Positions 7,882-14,354 of a stretch of DNA of 14,588 nt are shown one piece after another. Below the pieces are notes generated by a model. The model made no database searches and was not told the DNA's origin. It worked only from the letters and a program-made list of their open reading frames with translations. The DNA lies in contig CAJUPS010000080.1 of NCBI GenBank assembly GCA_910588045.1, forward strand, positions 1-14,588, written 5' to 3'. Numbering within the stretch: the stretch's first letter is position 1; each line of letters starts with the position of its first letter. The position numbers and the translations under genes were made by a program. This stretch comes from an uncultured Oscillospiraceae bacterium. Lineage in GTDB: Bacteria; Bacillota; Clostridia; Oscillospirales; Oscillospiraceae.

Positions 7882-8745
7882 TTATCCTTTCACTGCGCCG
7901 CCGGTTCCGTTGACGTAATACTTTTGCAGCTTCAGGAACAGCAGTGCAATGGGGATGGAGATCAGCACCGCACCGGCGGCAAAGCAGGTGTACCAGTTGT
8001 CGATGTACTCCTTCTCCAGCATCCGCCACAATCCGATGGCGACGGTGTACTGGTCGGCGTTGGCCCGGCAGATGACCTTGGCGAAGATGAAGTCCACCCA
8101 GGGGCCGATGAAGGAGGTCAGGATGGTGTAGATGACGATGGGCTTGGACAGGGGCAGGGTGATCTTGGTGAAAATCTGCCACCGGGTGCAGCCGTCCAGC
8201 ATGGCGGCCTCGTCGATGGCGTAGGGCGTGGTGTCGAAGAAGCCCTTGGCCACCTGGAAGCCGATGGCCGCGCCGCCGGAGTAGCACGGCACCAGCGCCA
8301 CCCGGATAAGGTTGCCCTCGGTGAGGCCCACGGCCTTGAGGATGAAGTACACCGCCACCATGGACATGAAGCCGGGGAACAGGCCCAGGATCATGGCCAT
8401 GTTCATGTAGGGCTTGCGCATCTTGAAGCGCATCCGGCTCAGGCAGTAGCTGACACTCAGCAGCAGGAAGGTGCTCAGCAGGCAGGAGAAGATGGCGATC
8501 ACCAGGGTGTTCATGAACATCTTGGGGAAGTTGAGCAGGGTGGTGTCGGTGAAGCGCTTGACGTAGTTGTCCAGGGTGTAGCTCTTGGGGAAGAAGGAGG
8601 ACACATAGGAGCCCTTCTCCGCCCGGAAGCTGGTCATGATGCCCCACAGCACCGGGAATACCCAGACGGCGGCCAGGACCGCAAGAACGATATGGACGAT
8701 AATGTTGTTGACCAGCTTGGTCCGCTTGGCGCTTTTCTGTTTCAT
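7882..8745 (-). CDS. malG: Maltodextrin ABC transporter permease MalG
   Basis: Inner-membrane permease subunit of a carbohydrate ABC importer (MalG/CUT1 type), 287 residues, typical length. Hydrophobic segments lie at about 12-37, 78-100, 113-138, 146-166, 202-222 and 253-273, consistent with six membrane helices. The cytoplasmic EAA loop is intact (179-198: EAA, then Gly185, then I-LP), so contact with a MalK-type ATPase should be possible. The frame begins 2 nt after the malF stop, with AGGAGG (8755-8760) inside the end of malF, showing tight coupling. It appears undamaged, but its partners malE and malF in this operon are not, so on its own it cannot make a transporter. No ATPase gene is present; Firmicutes often supply it from elsewhere (MsmK/MalK). 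Confidence 0.93.
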   Translation of the reverse strand: MKQKSAKRTKLVNNIIVHIVLAVLAAVWVFPVLWGIMTSFRAEKGSYVSSFFPKSYTLDNYVKRFTDTTLLNFPKMFMNTLVIAIFSCLLSTFLLLSVSYCLSRMRFKMRKPYMNMAMILGLFPGFMSMVAVYFILKAVGLTEGNLIRVALVPCYSGGAAIGFQVAKGFFDTTPYAIDEAAMLDGCTRWQIFTKITLPLSKPIVIYTILTSFIGPWVDFIFAKVICRANADQYTVAIGLWRMLEKEYIDNWYTCFAAGAVLISIPIALLFLKLQKYYVNGTGGAVKG

Positions 8746-8747
8746 GC

Positions 8748-10145
8748 TCAGAATCCTCCTTCCTCTTTGTAGAACTTACTGTTGCGGTAGGTCAGCAGTG
8801 AGCCGACGGCCAGGACGATGAACGTCAGGATGCCCACCACCGCGCCGATGTTGTAATACTGCTTGTCGATGGTCAGCTTGTAGAGCCAGGTAACCAGCAG
8901 GTCGGTGGAACCGGCGGTGGAGGCCAGGTTGGTGACGGGATCGCCTCCGGAGAGCAGGTAGATGACGTTGAAGTTGTTCACGTTGCCGGTGAAGGTGGCA
9001 ATCAGATAGGGCGTGGTGACATAGAGCATATAGGGCAGGGTGATCTTGAAGAACTGCTGCACCTTGTTGGCCCTGTCCAGGTCCGCGGCCTCGTAGAGGT
9101 CGGCGGGGATATTCTGCAAAACACCGGTGAGCTGGAGCAGGGTGTAGGGCACGCCCACCCAGATGTTGATCACGATCACCGTGATGCGGGCCCAGGTGGC
9201 GTTGGTGAAGAAGGGCAGGCTGGCGTCGGAGGCGATGAGCCCCAGGTTCCGCAGCAGCACGTTCACCGCGCCCTCCGGCTGGAGCATGGTGCGCATGATC
9301 AGCAGGGACACGAACATGGGCACCGCGCAGGAGATCACGAAGCAGAAGCGCCAGAAGCCCTTGGCCTTGGTGTCCTTGCGGTTGATGACGATGGCCAGGA
9401 CCATACCGGCGAAGTAGTTGGTGAAGGTGGCGAAGAAGGCCCAGACCAGGGTCCAGCCCAGCACCGACCAGAAGGTGCCGCCCAGGACGCTGCCGCCGCC
9501 GAACAGGGTGGCGAAGTTGTCCAGGCCCACCCAGTCAAACAGTACCAGGTGGTCGCCGATCTTGCTGTAGTTGGTGAAGGCCATGCAGATCATGAAGATC
9601 AGCGGCAGGATGGTCAGCACGCCGATGAAGAACATGGAGGGGGTCATCAGCAGCCGGTAGAGGTTCTCATCCAGCAGGCTGTGCAGGTCGTCGGCGAAGG
9701 TGTTCACGTGCCAGCCCCGCTTGTCGCAGAGCTCGGCCTTGTAGGCGCTCTTCACGGTGCCGCGCCAAATCCAGAACATGACCACACTCAGCAGGATGGT
9801 GGCCACCCCGTAGAGCAGCAGGAGGATGGACTGGTCGCCCTTGGTGTAGAGGTAGACCTGGAGCTCCTCGTTTCAGACCTCCTCCTGCTCCACCCAGCCC
9901 AGGGATCCCCGCATGTAGAGGTTGTGGAACCCGGAGCGGATCATAAAGATGATGTACGCAATCTCCGCCGTCAGGAACAGTAGTCCCTTGACGGCCTGCT
10001 TATGGACGATGTTGCCAAGACCCATGACCAAGGCGGAGGCCTTGGTCTCAGGCCCTCCGTCCCGGAGGGCCTGAAGGACCCCGATGCTCCCGATGCGGTC
10101 CTTCTGGACGGCCGCGGCCTGTAAGGTTAATTGTTTTGTCGTCAT
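8748..10145 (-). pseudogene. malF: Maltodextrin ABC permease MalF, interrupted by in-frame TGA
   Basis: MalF-type permease partner of MalG. One frame runs from ATG 10145 to TGA 8748-8750 (465 codons if continuous) but has TGA at 9873-9875 (codon 91). Both sides are clear MalF: before it GLGNIVHKQAVKGLLFLTAE and GSLGWVEQEEV, after it NEELQVYLYTKGDQS and the permease core (FDWVGLDNF, WVGVPYTLLQLTGVLQNIP). A TGG-to-TGA change would explain the stop. The first fragment has one membrane helix only; a restart at 9806 could give 352 residues holding the core domain. The EAA loop near codon 352 reads EAADLDRANKVQQFFKITLP, so the conserved glycine is Arg (AGG, 9072-9074). GGAGGGG (10154-10160) precedes the start, 17 nt after the malE terminal stop. 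UGA readthrough is unlikely, since UGA ends several neighbouring genes. Confidence 0.9.
10048..10074. other. Perfect inverted repeat inside the 5' coding part of malF
   Basis: Arms TCAGGCCCTCCG (10048-10059) and CGGAGGGCCTGA (10063-10074) with a 3-nt loop give a 12-bp perfect GC-rich stem over malF codons about 24-33. Transcribed from the minus strand, it would be a strong hairpin in early coding sequence with no T tract. It may slow translation or be chance in GC-rich DNA. Confidence 0.5.
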
Positions 10146-10162
10146 AATCTGTCCCCCTCCTC

Positions 10163-11176
10163 TCAGCTGATGCCGTCGCTGTTCATGGCATCGTTCATGG
10201 CCGTGGTCTGTGTGGAGGCGTTGTCATGGGTGGTGTCGCCGTTGCGGATGGACTTCCCCATGAGCTCCACCGGACTCCAGCAGTTGGACATCTTTGCCAC
10301 AAAGGGCTGGAGCTTGCTGGTGCGGTTGAAGGTGTCGTTCTAGGCCACGAACACAGGGTCGGCGGCCACCACCGGGTCGTTTTCCAGCTCCACGGAGCTG
10401 GGGATGACGCTGCGCAGCTCATAGCGCAGCTTCTGCGCCTCGGCGGAGCCCAGGTAGACGGCCAGCTCCACGGCGTCCACCACGAAGTGGGGATTGGCAA
10501 TGAGGTCCACCAGGTAGTCGGTGACGGCCGCCGCGTTCTCCCCGCCGAAGTCGGCCCCCAACTCCTCCTGGGTGCCATCGCCGAAGAGGGTGCAGCCGTT
10601 GCCGAAGTAGAAGGCGGGCAGATACCAGGAGTTGGTGAAGGGGAAGCTCACCACGCCCTTTTCCAGCATGGCCTCCAGGCTCTGGACGTCCTCCTCAAAG
10701 AACACCCGCTTGTCATAGTACATGAACCAGGTGTTGGTGGTGTAAGGCACGCCGTAGAGATGCCCGTCCATGGTCACTGAGTTGGCGATCGCCTCACTAC
10801 AGTCGGCCAGGACCTGGTCCCGATATTTGCCGCCCAGCTTCGCCACCGCCTGGGCGTCCGTCAGGGTGGTGATGCGGTCGTTGGCGTACATGAACACGTC
10901 GGCGCTGGCGGTGGGGTCCTGGGAGATGGCGTCGGCGGCGGTGGCCTCGTCTGCTACGCCGTAGACAAAGGTCAGGTTCCACTCCGGATGCTGGGCCACG
11001 AATTTGTTGCAGCACTTTTGCAGCCACTCGCCGCTGTCCTTGGACTGGTCCTCCGACGGCGACCAAACCATCAGCCGGACGCTCTCCGTTCCGCCGCCTC
11101 CGCCGCAGCCCGACGCTCCCAGCAGGAGCAGGGCGGCCAGGAGGAAGGCGAGCAGGTGTTTTGGATTGTGCTTCAT
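10163..11176 (-). pseudogene. malE: Maltodextrin-binding lipoprotein (MalE-like) with internal deletion and amber stop
   Basis: Extracytoplasmic solute-binding protein of a maltose-type ABC importer. The start at 11176 is chosen because GGAGGG (11186-11191) abuts the earlier ATG at 11185 and leaves 9 nt to this one. The N-terminus is a lipoprotein signal (LLAFLLAALLLLGASGC) followed by a Gly run. Then come SBP_bac_1-like segments: VADEATAADAISQDPTASADVF, YGVPYTTNTWFMYYDKRVFF, FTNSWYLPAFYFGNGCTLFGDG. Near residue 230, LVDLIANPHF runs straight into VDAVELAVYLGSAEAQKLRYELRSVIP. In E. coli MBP the matching stretches (LVDLIKNKHM and ELAKEFLENYLLTDEG) are about 68 residues apart and include the INGPWAW segment, which is absent here. 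TAG at 10340-10342 (codon 279) then interrupts the frame; after it NDTFNRTSKLQPFVAKMSNCWSPVE is good C-terminal sequence to TGA 10163-10165. Both lesions should abolish function. Confidence 0.9.
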
Positions 11177-11203
11177 GTGGTTCATCCCTCCGTTGCAAAA
11201 TAT

Positions 11204-11223
11204 GTTTCGTTAAGTTTCGTTAA
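11204..11223. repeat. Tandem 10-bp repeat at the malE transcription start, candidate operator
   Basis: Two exact adjacent copies of GTTTCGTTAA (11204-11213, 11214-11223). They cover about +1 to +19 of the predicted malE transcript, a suitable place for a repressor site. The 10-bp period puts both copies on one face of the helix. They are direct, not inverted, repeats, which is atypical for LacI-family operators. Confidence 0.5.
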
Positions 11224-11228
11224 TGGGA

Positions 11229-11257
11229 AGTGTAATAGTCTGTTCATAAAAAGTCAA
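11229..11257 (-). promoter_or_regulatory. Sigma-A type promoter for the malEFG-pulA operon
   Basis: On the minus strand TTGACT (11257-11252) and TACACT (11234-11229) are separated by 17 nt. The predicted start is near 11222, about 45 nt upstream of the malE start codon. This is the only good promoter-like match found upstream of malE. Confidence 0.65.
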
Positions 11258-11379
11258 GAGAAATTCCCAGCAAAAAGCAACATTTTCTGTTCTGTACAGG
11301 ATGCGGGCCGTGTTTTTGTCCATTTTGCCAGGGCGCAGCGTTCTAAACAATGCAAAACAAAAAGAAAACGGGTGTGGGA

Positions 11380-11408
11380 TTGATTTTTGTCGCGGAATCC
11401 TTTATAAT
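11380..11408 (+). promoter_or_regulatory. Sigma-A type promoter for the LacI-family regulator
   Basis: TTGATT (11380-11385) and a perfect TATAAT (11403-11408), 17-nt spacer. The transcript would start near 11415, about 29 nt before the ATG, leaving room for the GGAGGTG ribosome site (11429-11435). It is divergent from the malE promoter; their -10 elements are about 170 bp apart. Confidence 0.75.
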
Positions 11409-11443
11409 AGAGCCACAGTCCATGAAGCGGAGGTGAGCAGAGT

Positions 11444-12448
11444 ATGGCAACCATGGATGATATTGCCCGACATCTGGGTGTGACAAAGGGGACGGTTTCC
11501 AAGGCGTTGAGCGGCGCAGCGGATGTCAGCGAAACTATGCGAAAATCTGTTTTGGAGAAGGCGGTGGAGCTGGGATACTCCCGCATTCCCCGGACGGGCG
11601 CCGTCCGCCGGGTGTGCATCTTCATTCAGAATATGGACTGGGAGAAGCCGGAGGACTTCGGATGGGAGATCGTGACGGGCTTCCGGAAGCTGGCGGAGCC
11701 CGCGGGCTACCAGGTGGACATCATTGCCCTCAGCCTGGAAATCCAGAAGGCGTCCGGCTACGACGAGTATATGCTGCTGCACTGCTACCAGGGGGCGCTC
11801 TTCCTGGGCCTTTCGCTGCTGGACCCCTGGATGGAGGATTTCAAGACGTGCTCCACCCCCGCCGTGCTCTACGACAACTGTATCAAATCCAACCCCGTCG
11901 TCACCCAGGTTGGCATCGACAACGACGAGGGGATGGACATGGCCGTCACCCGTCTGAAGGCGCTGGGCCACCGGAAAATCGGTTATCTCAGCGGCGCTCT
12001 GGGCGCCTATATCTTCCAGTCCCGCTATGCCTCCTTCTTTCAGGCCCTGCGCAAAAACGGACTGCCCGCCCAGCGGGAGCTGGCCGGGTATGGCTTCCGG
12101 ATTTCGGAGTGCGTGGAGAAGCATTTTCCCCGGCTGCTGGCCCGGAGCTGCACGGCTATCATCTGCTCCCACGATCTGTTGGCCCACATGCTGCTCATCC
12201 ACTGTCAGGAGCAGAGGATTTCGGTTCCTGGGCAGTTGAGCGTCATTGGCTTTGATGATCTGCCCCTGTGCCAGTACACGATGCCCCCCCTCTCCACGAT
12301 CCGGCAGAACAGGACGGAGCTGGGGAAAAGTGCATTCTACGCGCTCTCCAGCCAGATTGAGGGGACCCCTATCAGCACTCTGCTGCTGCATGCGGAGCTG
12401 ATTGAACGCCGCTCTACGGGCGGCACTTCGTGCGGAATGGCCTCCTGA
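11444..12448 (+). CDS. LacI-family transcriptional regulator of the mal/glucan operon
   Basis: DNA-binding regulator, 334 residues, typical LacI/GalR length. N-terminal helix-turn-helix: MDDIARHLGVTKGTVSKALSG (4-24), with the recognition-helix pattern GTVSKAL. The segment after the HTH is short (ELGYSRIPRTGAVRRVCIFI) and lacks the usual LARSL-like hinge helix, which I associate with a clostridial maltose-regulator branch of LacI. The periplasmic-binding-like sensor domain follows (about 58-330), with GIDNDEGMDMAVTRLKALGHRKIGYLSG, TAIICSHDLLAHMLL and VIGFDDLPLCQYTMPPLSTIRQ. GGAGGTG (11429-11435) precedes the ATG by 8 nt. Its position divergent from malE, and the sugar-sensor fold, suggest control of the malEFG-pulA operon in response to maltodextrin; the effector is not determined by sequence. 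No damage seen, so it appears retained although its likely transporter targets are broken. Confidence 0.93.
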   Translation: MATMDDIARHLGVTKGTVSKALSGAADVSETMRKSVLEKAVELGYSRIPRTGAVRRVCIFIQNMDWEKPEDFGWEIVTGFRKLAEPAGYQVDIIALSLEIQKASGYDEYMLLHCYQGALFLGLSLLDPWMEDFKTCSTPAVLYDNCIKSNPVVTQVGIDNDEGMDMAVTRLKALGHRKIGYLSGALGAYIFQSRYASFFQALRKNGLPAQRELAGYGFRISECVEKHFPRLLARSCTAIICSHDLLAHMLLIHCQEQRISVPGQLSVIGFDDLPLCQYTMPPLSTIRQNRTELGKSAFYALSSQIEGTPISTLLLHAELIERRSTGGTSCGMAS

Positions 12449-12585
12449 ACGCATTTTCATATGTGACATGTCCGTCTGCATCTCTCCGCGTTTTGACGTT
12501 TAGAAAAGTCCTCCGCAGGCGCTCGTATCTGAAGGCGCAAATGAATTTTGATCCCTTTGGGGGGCGGCGTGTGCGGCAAAAACAG

Positions 12586-12623
12586 AAAAAGATGCCCCGC
12601 AATACGATGCGGGGCATCTTTTT
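12586..12623. terminator. Bidirectional intrinsic terminator between the LacI gene and the SH3 gene
   Basis: 16-bp stem (12586-12601 with 12608-12623), loop ATACGA, with the core GATGCCCCGCA/TGCGGGGCATC flanked by A5 on one side and T6 on the other, so both strands have a stem plus U tract. It would end the regulator transcript (+) and the SH3-protein transcript (-). The preceding stretch from 12449 shows no gene or other clear signal. Confidence 0.9.
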
Positions 12624-12684
12624 TCAGTTTCGCGCCTTCCTTTATCCATCACGTCACGCTGCGTATCCGTGCCCGAATATCCCA

Positions 12685-13287
12685 TCAGGATATGGTATCA
12701 ATATACGCGGCAAAAACATATCCGTGGCGGCCGTCCACATACACCGGCATCCACCCGCGTTCATCGGCGCAGCCTTCACCGATGACTTCATATTTGTATG
12801 GCAGAATCCTTAAAATCTCAGACGCCGTACTTGGGCCCTCCCGTAGCCTCAGCCCTACCCACGGCACCACATAGTATCTGGTATCTGCACATTTATCTTC
12901 TGGCGGAGCAGGTTCTTCTGATGAAGCTGGCTCTTTTGGCGGCTCAGGCTCGCTTGGCTGTTCATATTCTTCTGACGGGATAGTTTTTTCCGGCCGGGTA
13001 TCCTCCTCTAATGGTTCTGGTTCAACAGTACCCCGATCATCATAACTCCTGCTGGAATTATTGTCTCCATTACTGTTGCCAACCATTATACTAAAGCTAA
13101 GAAAGGGTGCACCAGATGGATTATTATTTTGATAAACCTGGAACCATATCGCTAATAAAACAAAAGCAGCCAGCCCAACAATCACTTTTGCCCCCCGGAG
13201 CCGGATAAAAAAGCGCGTATTCGAGTCGGGGGATGTCTGCGCCTCCATCATATTGCTATCGGCTCGATTGCCATCTTTATCTTTCAT
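12685..13287 (-). CDS. Single-pass membrane protein with extracytoplasmic SH3b domain
   Basis: Function unknown. 200 residues from the ATG at 13287, chosen because GAGAGG lies 4 nt upstream; an ATG at 13320 would add 11 residues without a ribosome site. Order: charged cytoplasmic N-terminus (1-32); a membrane helix AKVIVGLAAFVLLAIWFQVY (33-52), with RFFIRLRG before it, implying N-in/C-out; an Asn/Ser-rich stretch; a Pro/Glu/Ser-rich spacer (about 87-130) of EPEP, PSEE and PKEP units; then a C-terminal bacterial SH3 domain (137-200: YVVPWVGLRLREGPSTASEI ... YVFAAYID). Such domains bind peptidoglycan or act as envelope sensors. The gene is more AT-rich than the mal operon and has its own promoter and terminator, so it is a separate unit. 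It does not match a named family I recognise. Confidence 0.8.
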   Translation of the reverse strand: MKDKDGNRADSNMMEAQTSPDSNTRFFIRLRGAKVIVGLAAFVLLAIWFQVYQNNNPSGAPFLSFSIMVGNSNGDNNSSRSYDDRGTVEPEPLEEDTRPEKTIPSEEYEQPSEPEPPKEPASSEEPAPPEDKCADTRYYVVPWVGLRLREGPSTASEILRILPYKYEVIGEGCADERGWMPVYVDGRHGYVFAAYIDTIS

Positions 13288-13402
13288 AAAGCCTCTCACT
13301 CCTAAACGTAATGTTGTCATTCAAAAGAAATGCCAAGATTATGAATCAAAAGAAGAAGATGACTGGAAAATAAATTCGGCAAGAAATCACATTTATGTAT
13401 AT

Positions 13403-13431
13403 ATTTTACCAGAATCCGACCCATTTGTCTA
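13403..13431 (-). promoter_or_regulatory. Sigma-A type promoter for the SH3-domain gene
   Basis: On the minus strand TAGACA (13431-13426) and TAAAAT (13408-13403), 17-nt spacer, each 5 of 6 consensus bases. The predicted start near 13396 gives a leader of about 110 nt. A second candidate, TTGCAA (13486-13481) and TAAAAT (13464-13459) with a 16-nt spacer, lies further upstream. Confidence 0.65.
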
Positions 13432-13526
13432 GTGCCTAAAAAAATTTTTTGTTTGTAGATTTTATCACTGTCACCGATTGTTGCAACACTTTTTTGACCC
13501 TAATGTGTAACAAATGGCATGAAAAA

Positions 13527-13568
13527 GCGGCGTTTCTATTCCTCCAGGAAGGGAATTAGAAACGCCGC
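13527..13568 (-). terminator. Intrinsic terminator after the hsdS-like remnant
   Basis: Stem of 12 bp (GCGGCGTTTCTA 13527-13538 with 13557-13568), extended by TTCC/GGAA across a single bulged base. Read on the minus strand it is followed by TTTTT (13526-13522). It would end transcripts from the specificity gene before the SH3 gene. Confidence 0.8.
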
Positions 13569-13669
13569 CGTGTATTGTGGGGAACTTTTAGTGTGTATGG
13601 GGGCTTGGGAGCACTGCACTCAACAAGTACTTTTCGCGTGTGTTACCATCAGATTGAGTCCTGATGATA

Positions 13670-14089
13670 TTAGTTGATATAGCTTGCAATAATCTCTGCT
13701 TTTCTGCCGTTAAGGCTTTTAATCTTTTGTTGTGCATCGGCAATCTTATATTCCAAATCAATCACTTTAGCAACGACATCATTTTGCAGGGGTATTGCAG
13801 GTACAGAAAATGTGATACCTTGAATGCGATCAATGGACGCTCGGTAGCTGCGAGAAAAGTTTAATTTTTTCCCCTCTGTTTCGAGAATCCGGGCCATATA
13901 CCGCGGATGGATCTCGTCTGTAAGAACACGGAGAACACCACAATGGTCGGTAGGATAAAACGTCTGATTTTTTGGATAATAATTCACCATCCAGTCGCCG
14001 TCAATTCCCCAAAGAATAGAATCTTGGGAGAAGTCCTCAATGAGCAGTTTGTCTACATATCCAAGCGGGGCACTTCTATGATAAAAAAG
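13670..14089 (-). pseudogene. hsdS: C-terminal remnant of a type I-like specificity (HsdS) domain / N6-adenine methylase
   Basis: The open frame starts directly after an in-frame TGA (14090-14092) and runs 139 codons to TAA 13670-13672, with no start before the Met at 13990, which is mid-domain. The sequence APLGYVDKLLIEDF, SILWGIDGDWMVNYYPKNQ, FYPTDHCGVLRVLTDEIHPR, FSRSYRAS and FSVPAIPLQNDVVAKV is typical of the last target-recognition domain of restriction-modification specificity subunits or of methylases fused to such a domain. The end is a coiled-coil-like helix (KVIDLEYKIADAQQKIKSLNGRKAEII). Everything upstream (N-terminal domain, any methylase part) is missing. Homology stops at about 14085, where non-coding sequence of a probable conjugative element begins, so insertion of that element is the likely cause of truncation. 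Which RM type it came from cannot be told from this piece. Confidence 0.8.
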
Positions 14090-14241
14090 TCATAGGATTT
14101 TGAGTGGAAATTTAGGAAGAAAAATCAAAAAACAGAGAATGGTGATATATGGCGGCCAGAGAAATTCACTTGCAGAGTTTTTCTACGAGGCTGCCTAAAT
14201 AACTATCCGATGAAATATGTTATTAGTACGTTTCCCCGCAT

Positions 14242-14250
14242 TGATATACT
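14242..14250 (+). promoter_or_regulatory. Extended -10 promoter upstream of repA
   Basis: TGATATACT (14242-14250) fits an extended -10 element (TGN followed by TATACT). No good -35 is present at 16-18 nt. The start would be near 14257, giving a leader of about 100 nt that contains a GNRA-loop hairpin and an intrinsic terminator. Confidence 0.5.
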
Positions 14251-14282
14251 GAACATGAAAATACTGTTGAAAAAGGCAATAT

Positions 14283-14328
14283 GGGCGAAAGCCCAAATGA
14301 AAGGCGTTCCGAAGGGAGCGCCTTTTTT
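14283..14328 (+). terminator. repA leader: small hairpin plus intrinsic terminator, possible attenuator
   Basis: First a GGGC-GAAA-GCCC hairpin with a GNRA tetraloop (14283-14294). Then a 10-bp stem (14301-14310 with 14315-14324, one G-U pair), loop GAAG, followed directly by a T tract ending at 14328. The terminator lies only 12 nt before the repA ribosome site (AGGAGG, 14341-14346), so it either stops read-through from outside or conditionally controls repA. Confidence 0.75.
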
Positions 14329-14354
14329 ATTTGTCTGGAAAGGAGGGCCGGGAC

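Larger units (their letters stand above)
13288..13669. other. 382-nt AT-rich intergenic stretch
   Basis: No gene seen. Read on the minus strand it holds the terminator of the hsdS-like remnant (13527-13568) followed by promoter elements for the SH3 gene. The TTGTTGCAACAC...GTGTAACAA region (about 13479-13513) has an imperfect inverted repeat of uncertain meaning. The segment 13570-13669 shows nothing. Confidence 0.6.

Noticed and set aside
7924..8772. 282-codon plus-strand open frame rich in Gly, Asp and His
   Set aside because: Antisense shadow of malG; composition mirrors the membrane-protein codons.
8748..10342. Alternative genetic code or stop-codon recoding to explain the in-frame TGA and TAG
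   Set aside because: TGA and TAG serve as normal stops for several intact neighbours (glgP, pulA, the glucosidase, the LacI gene), and tryptophan is encoded by TGG throughout. Selenocysteine is not expected in MalF.
14110..14200. ATTTAGG (14110-14116) and CCTAAAT (14194-14200) as element terminal repeats
   Set aside because: Only 7 bp, AT-rich, and both copies would lie at the same end of the element; probably chance.
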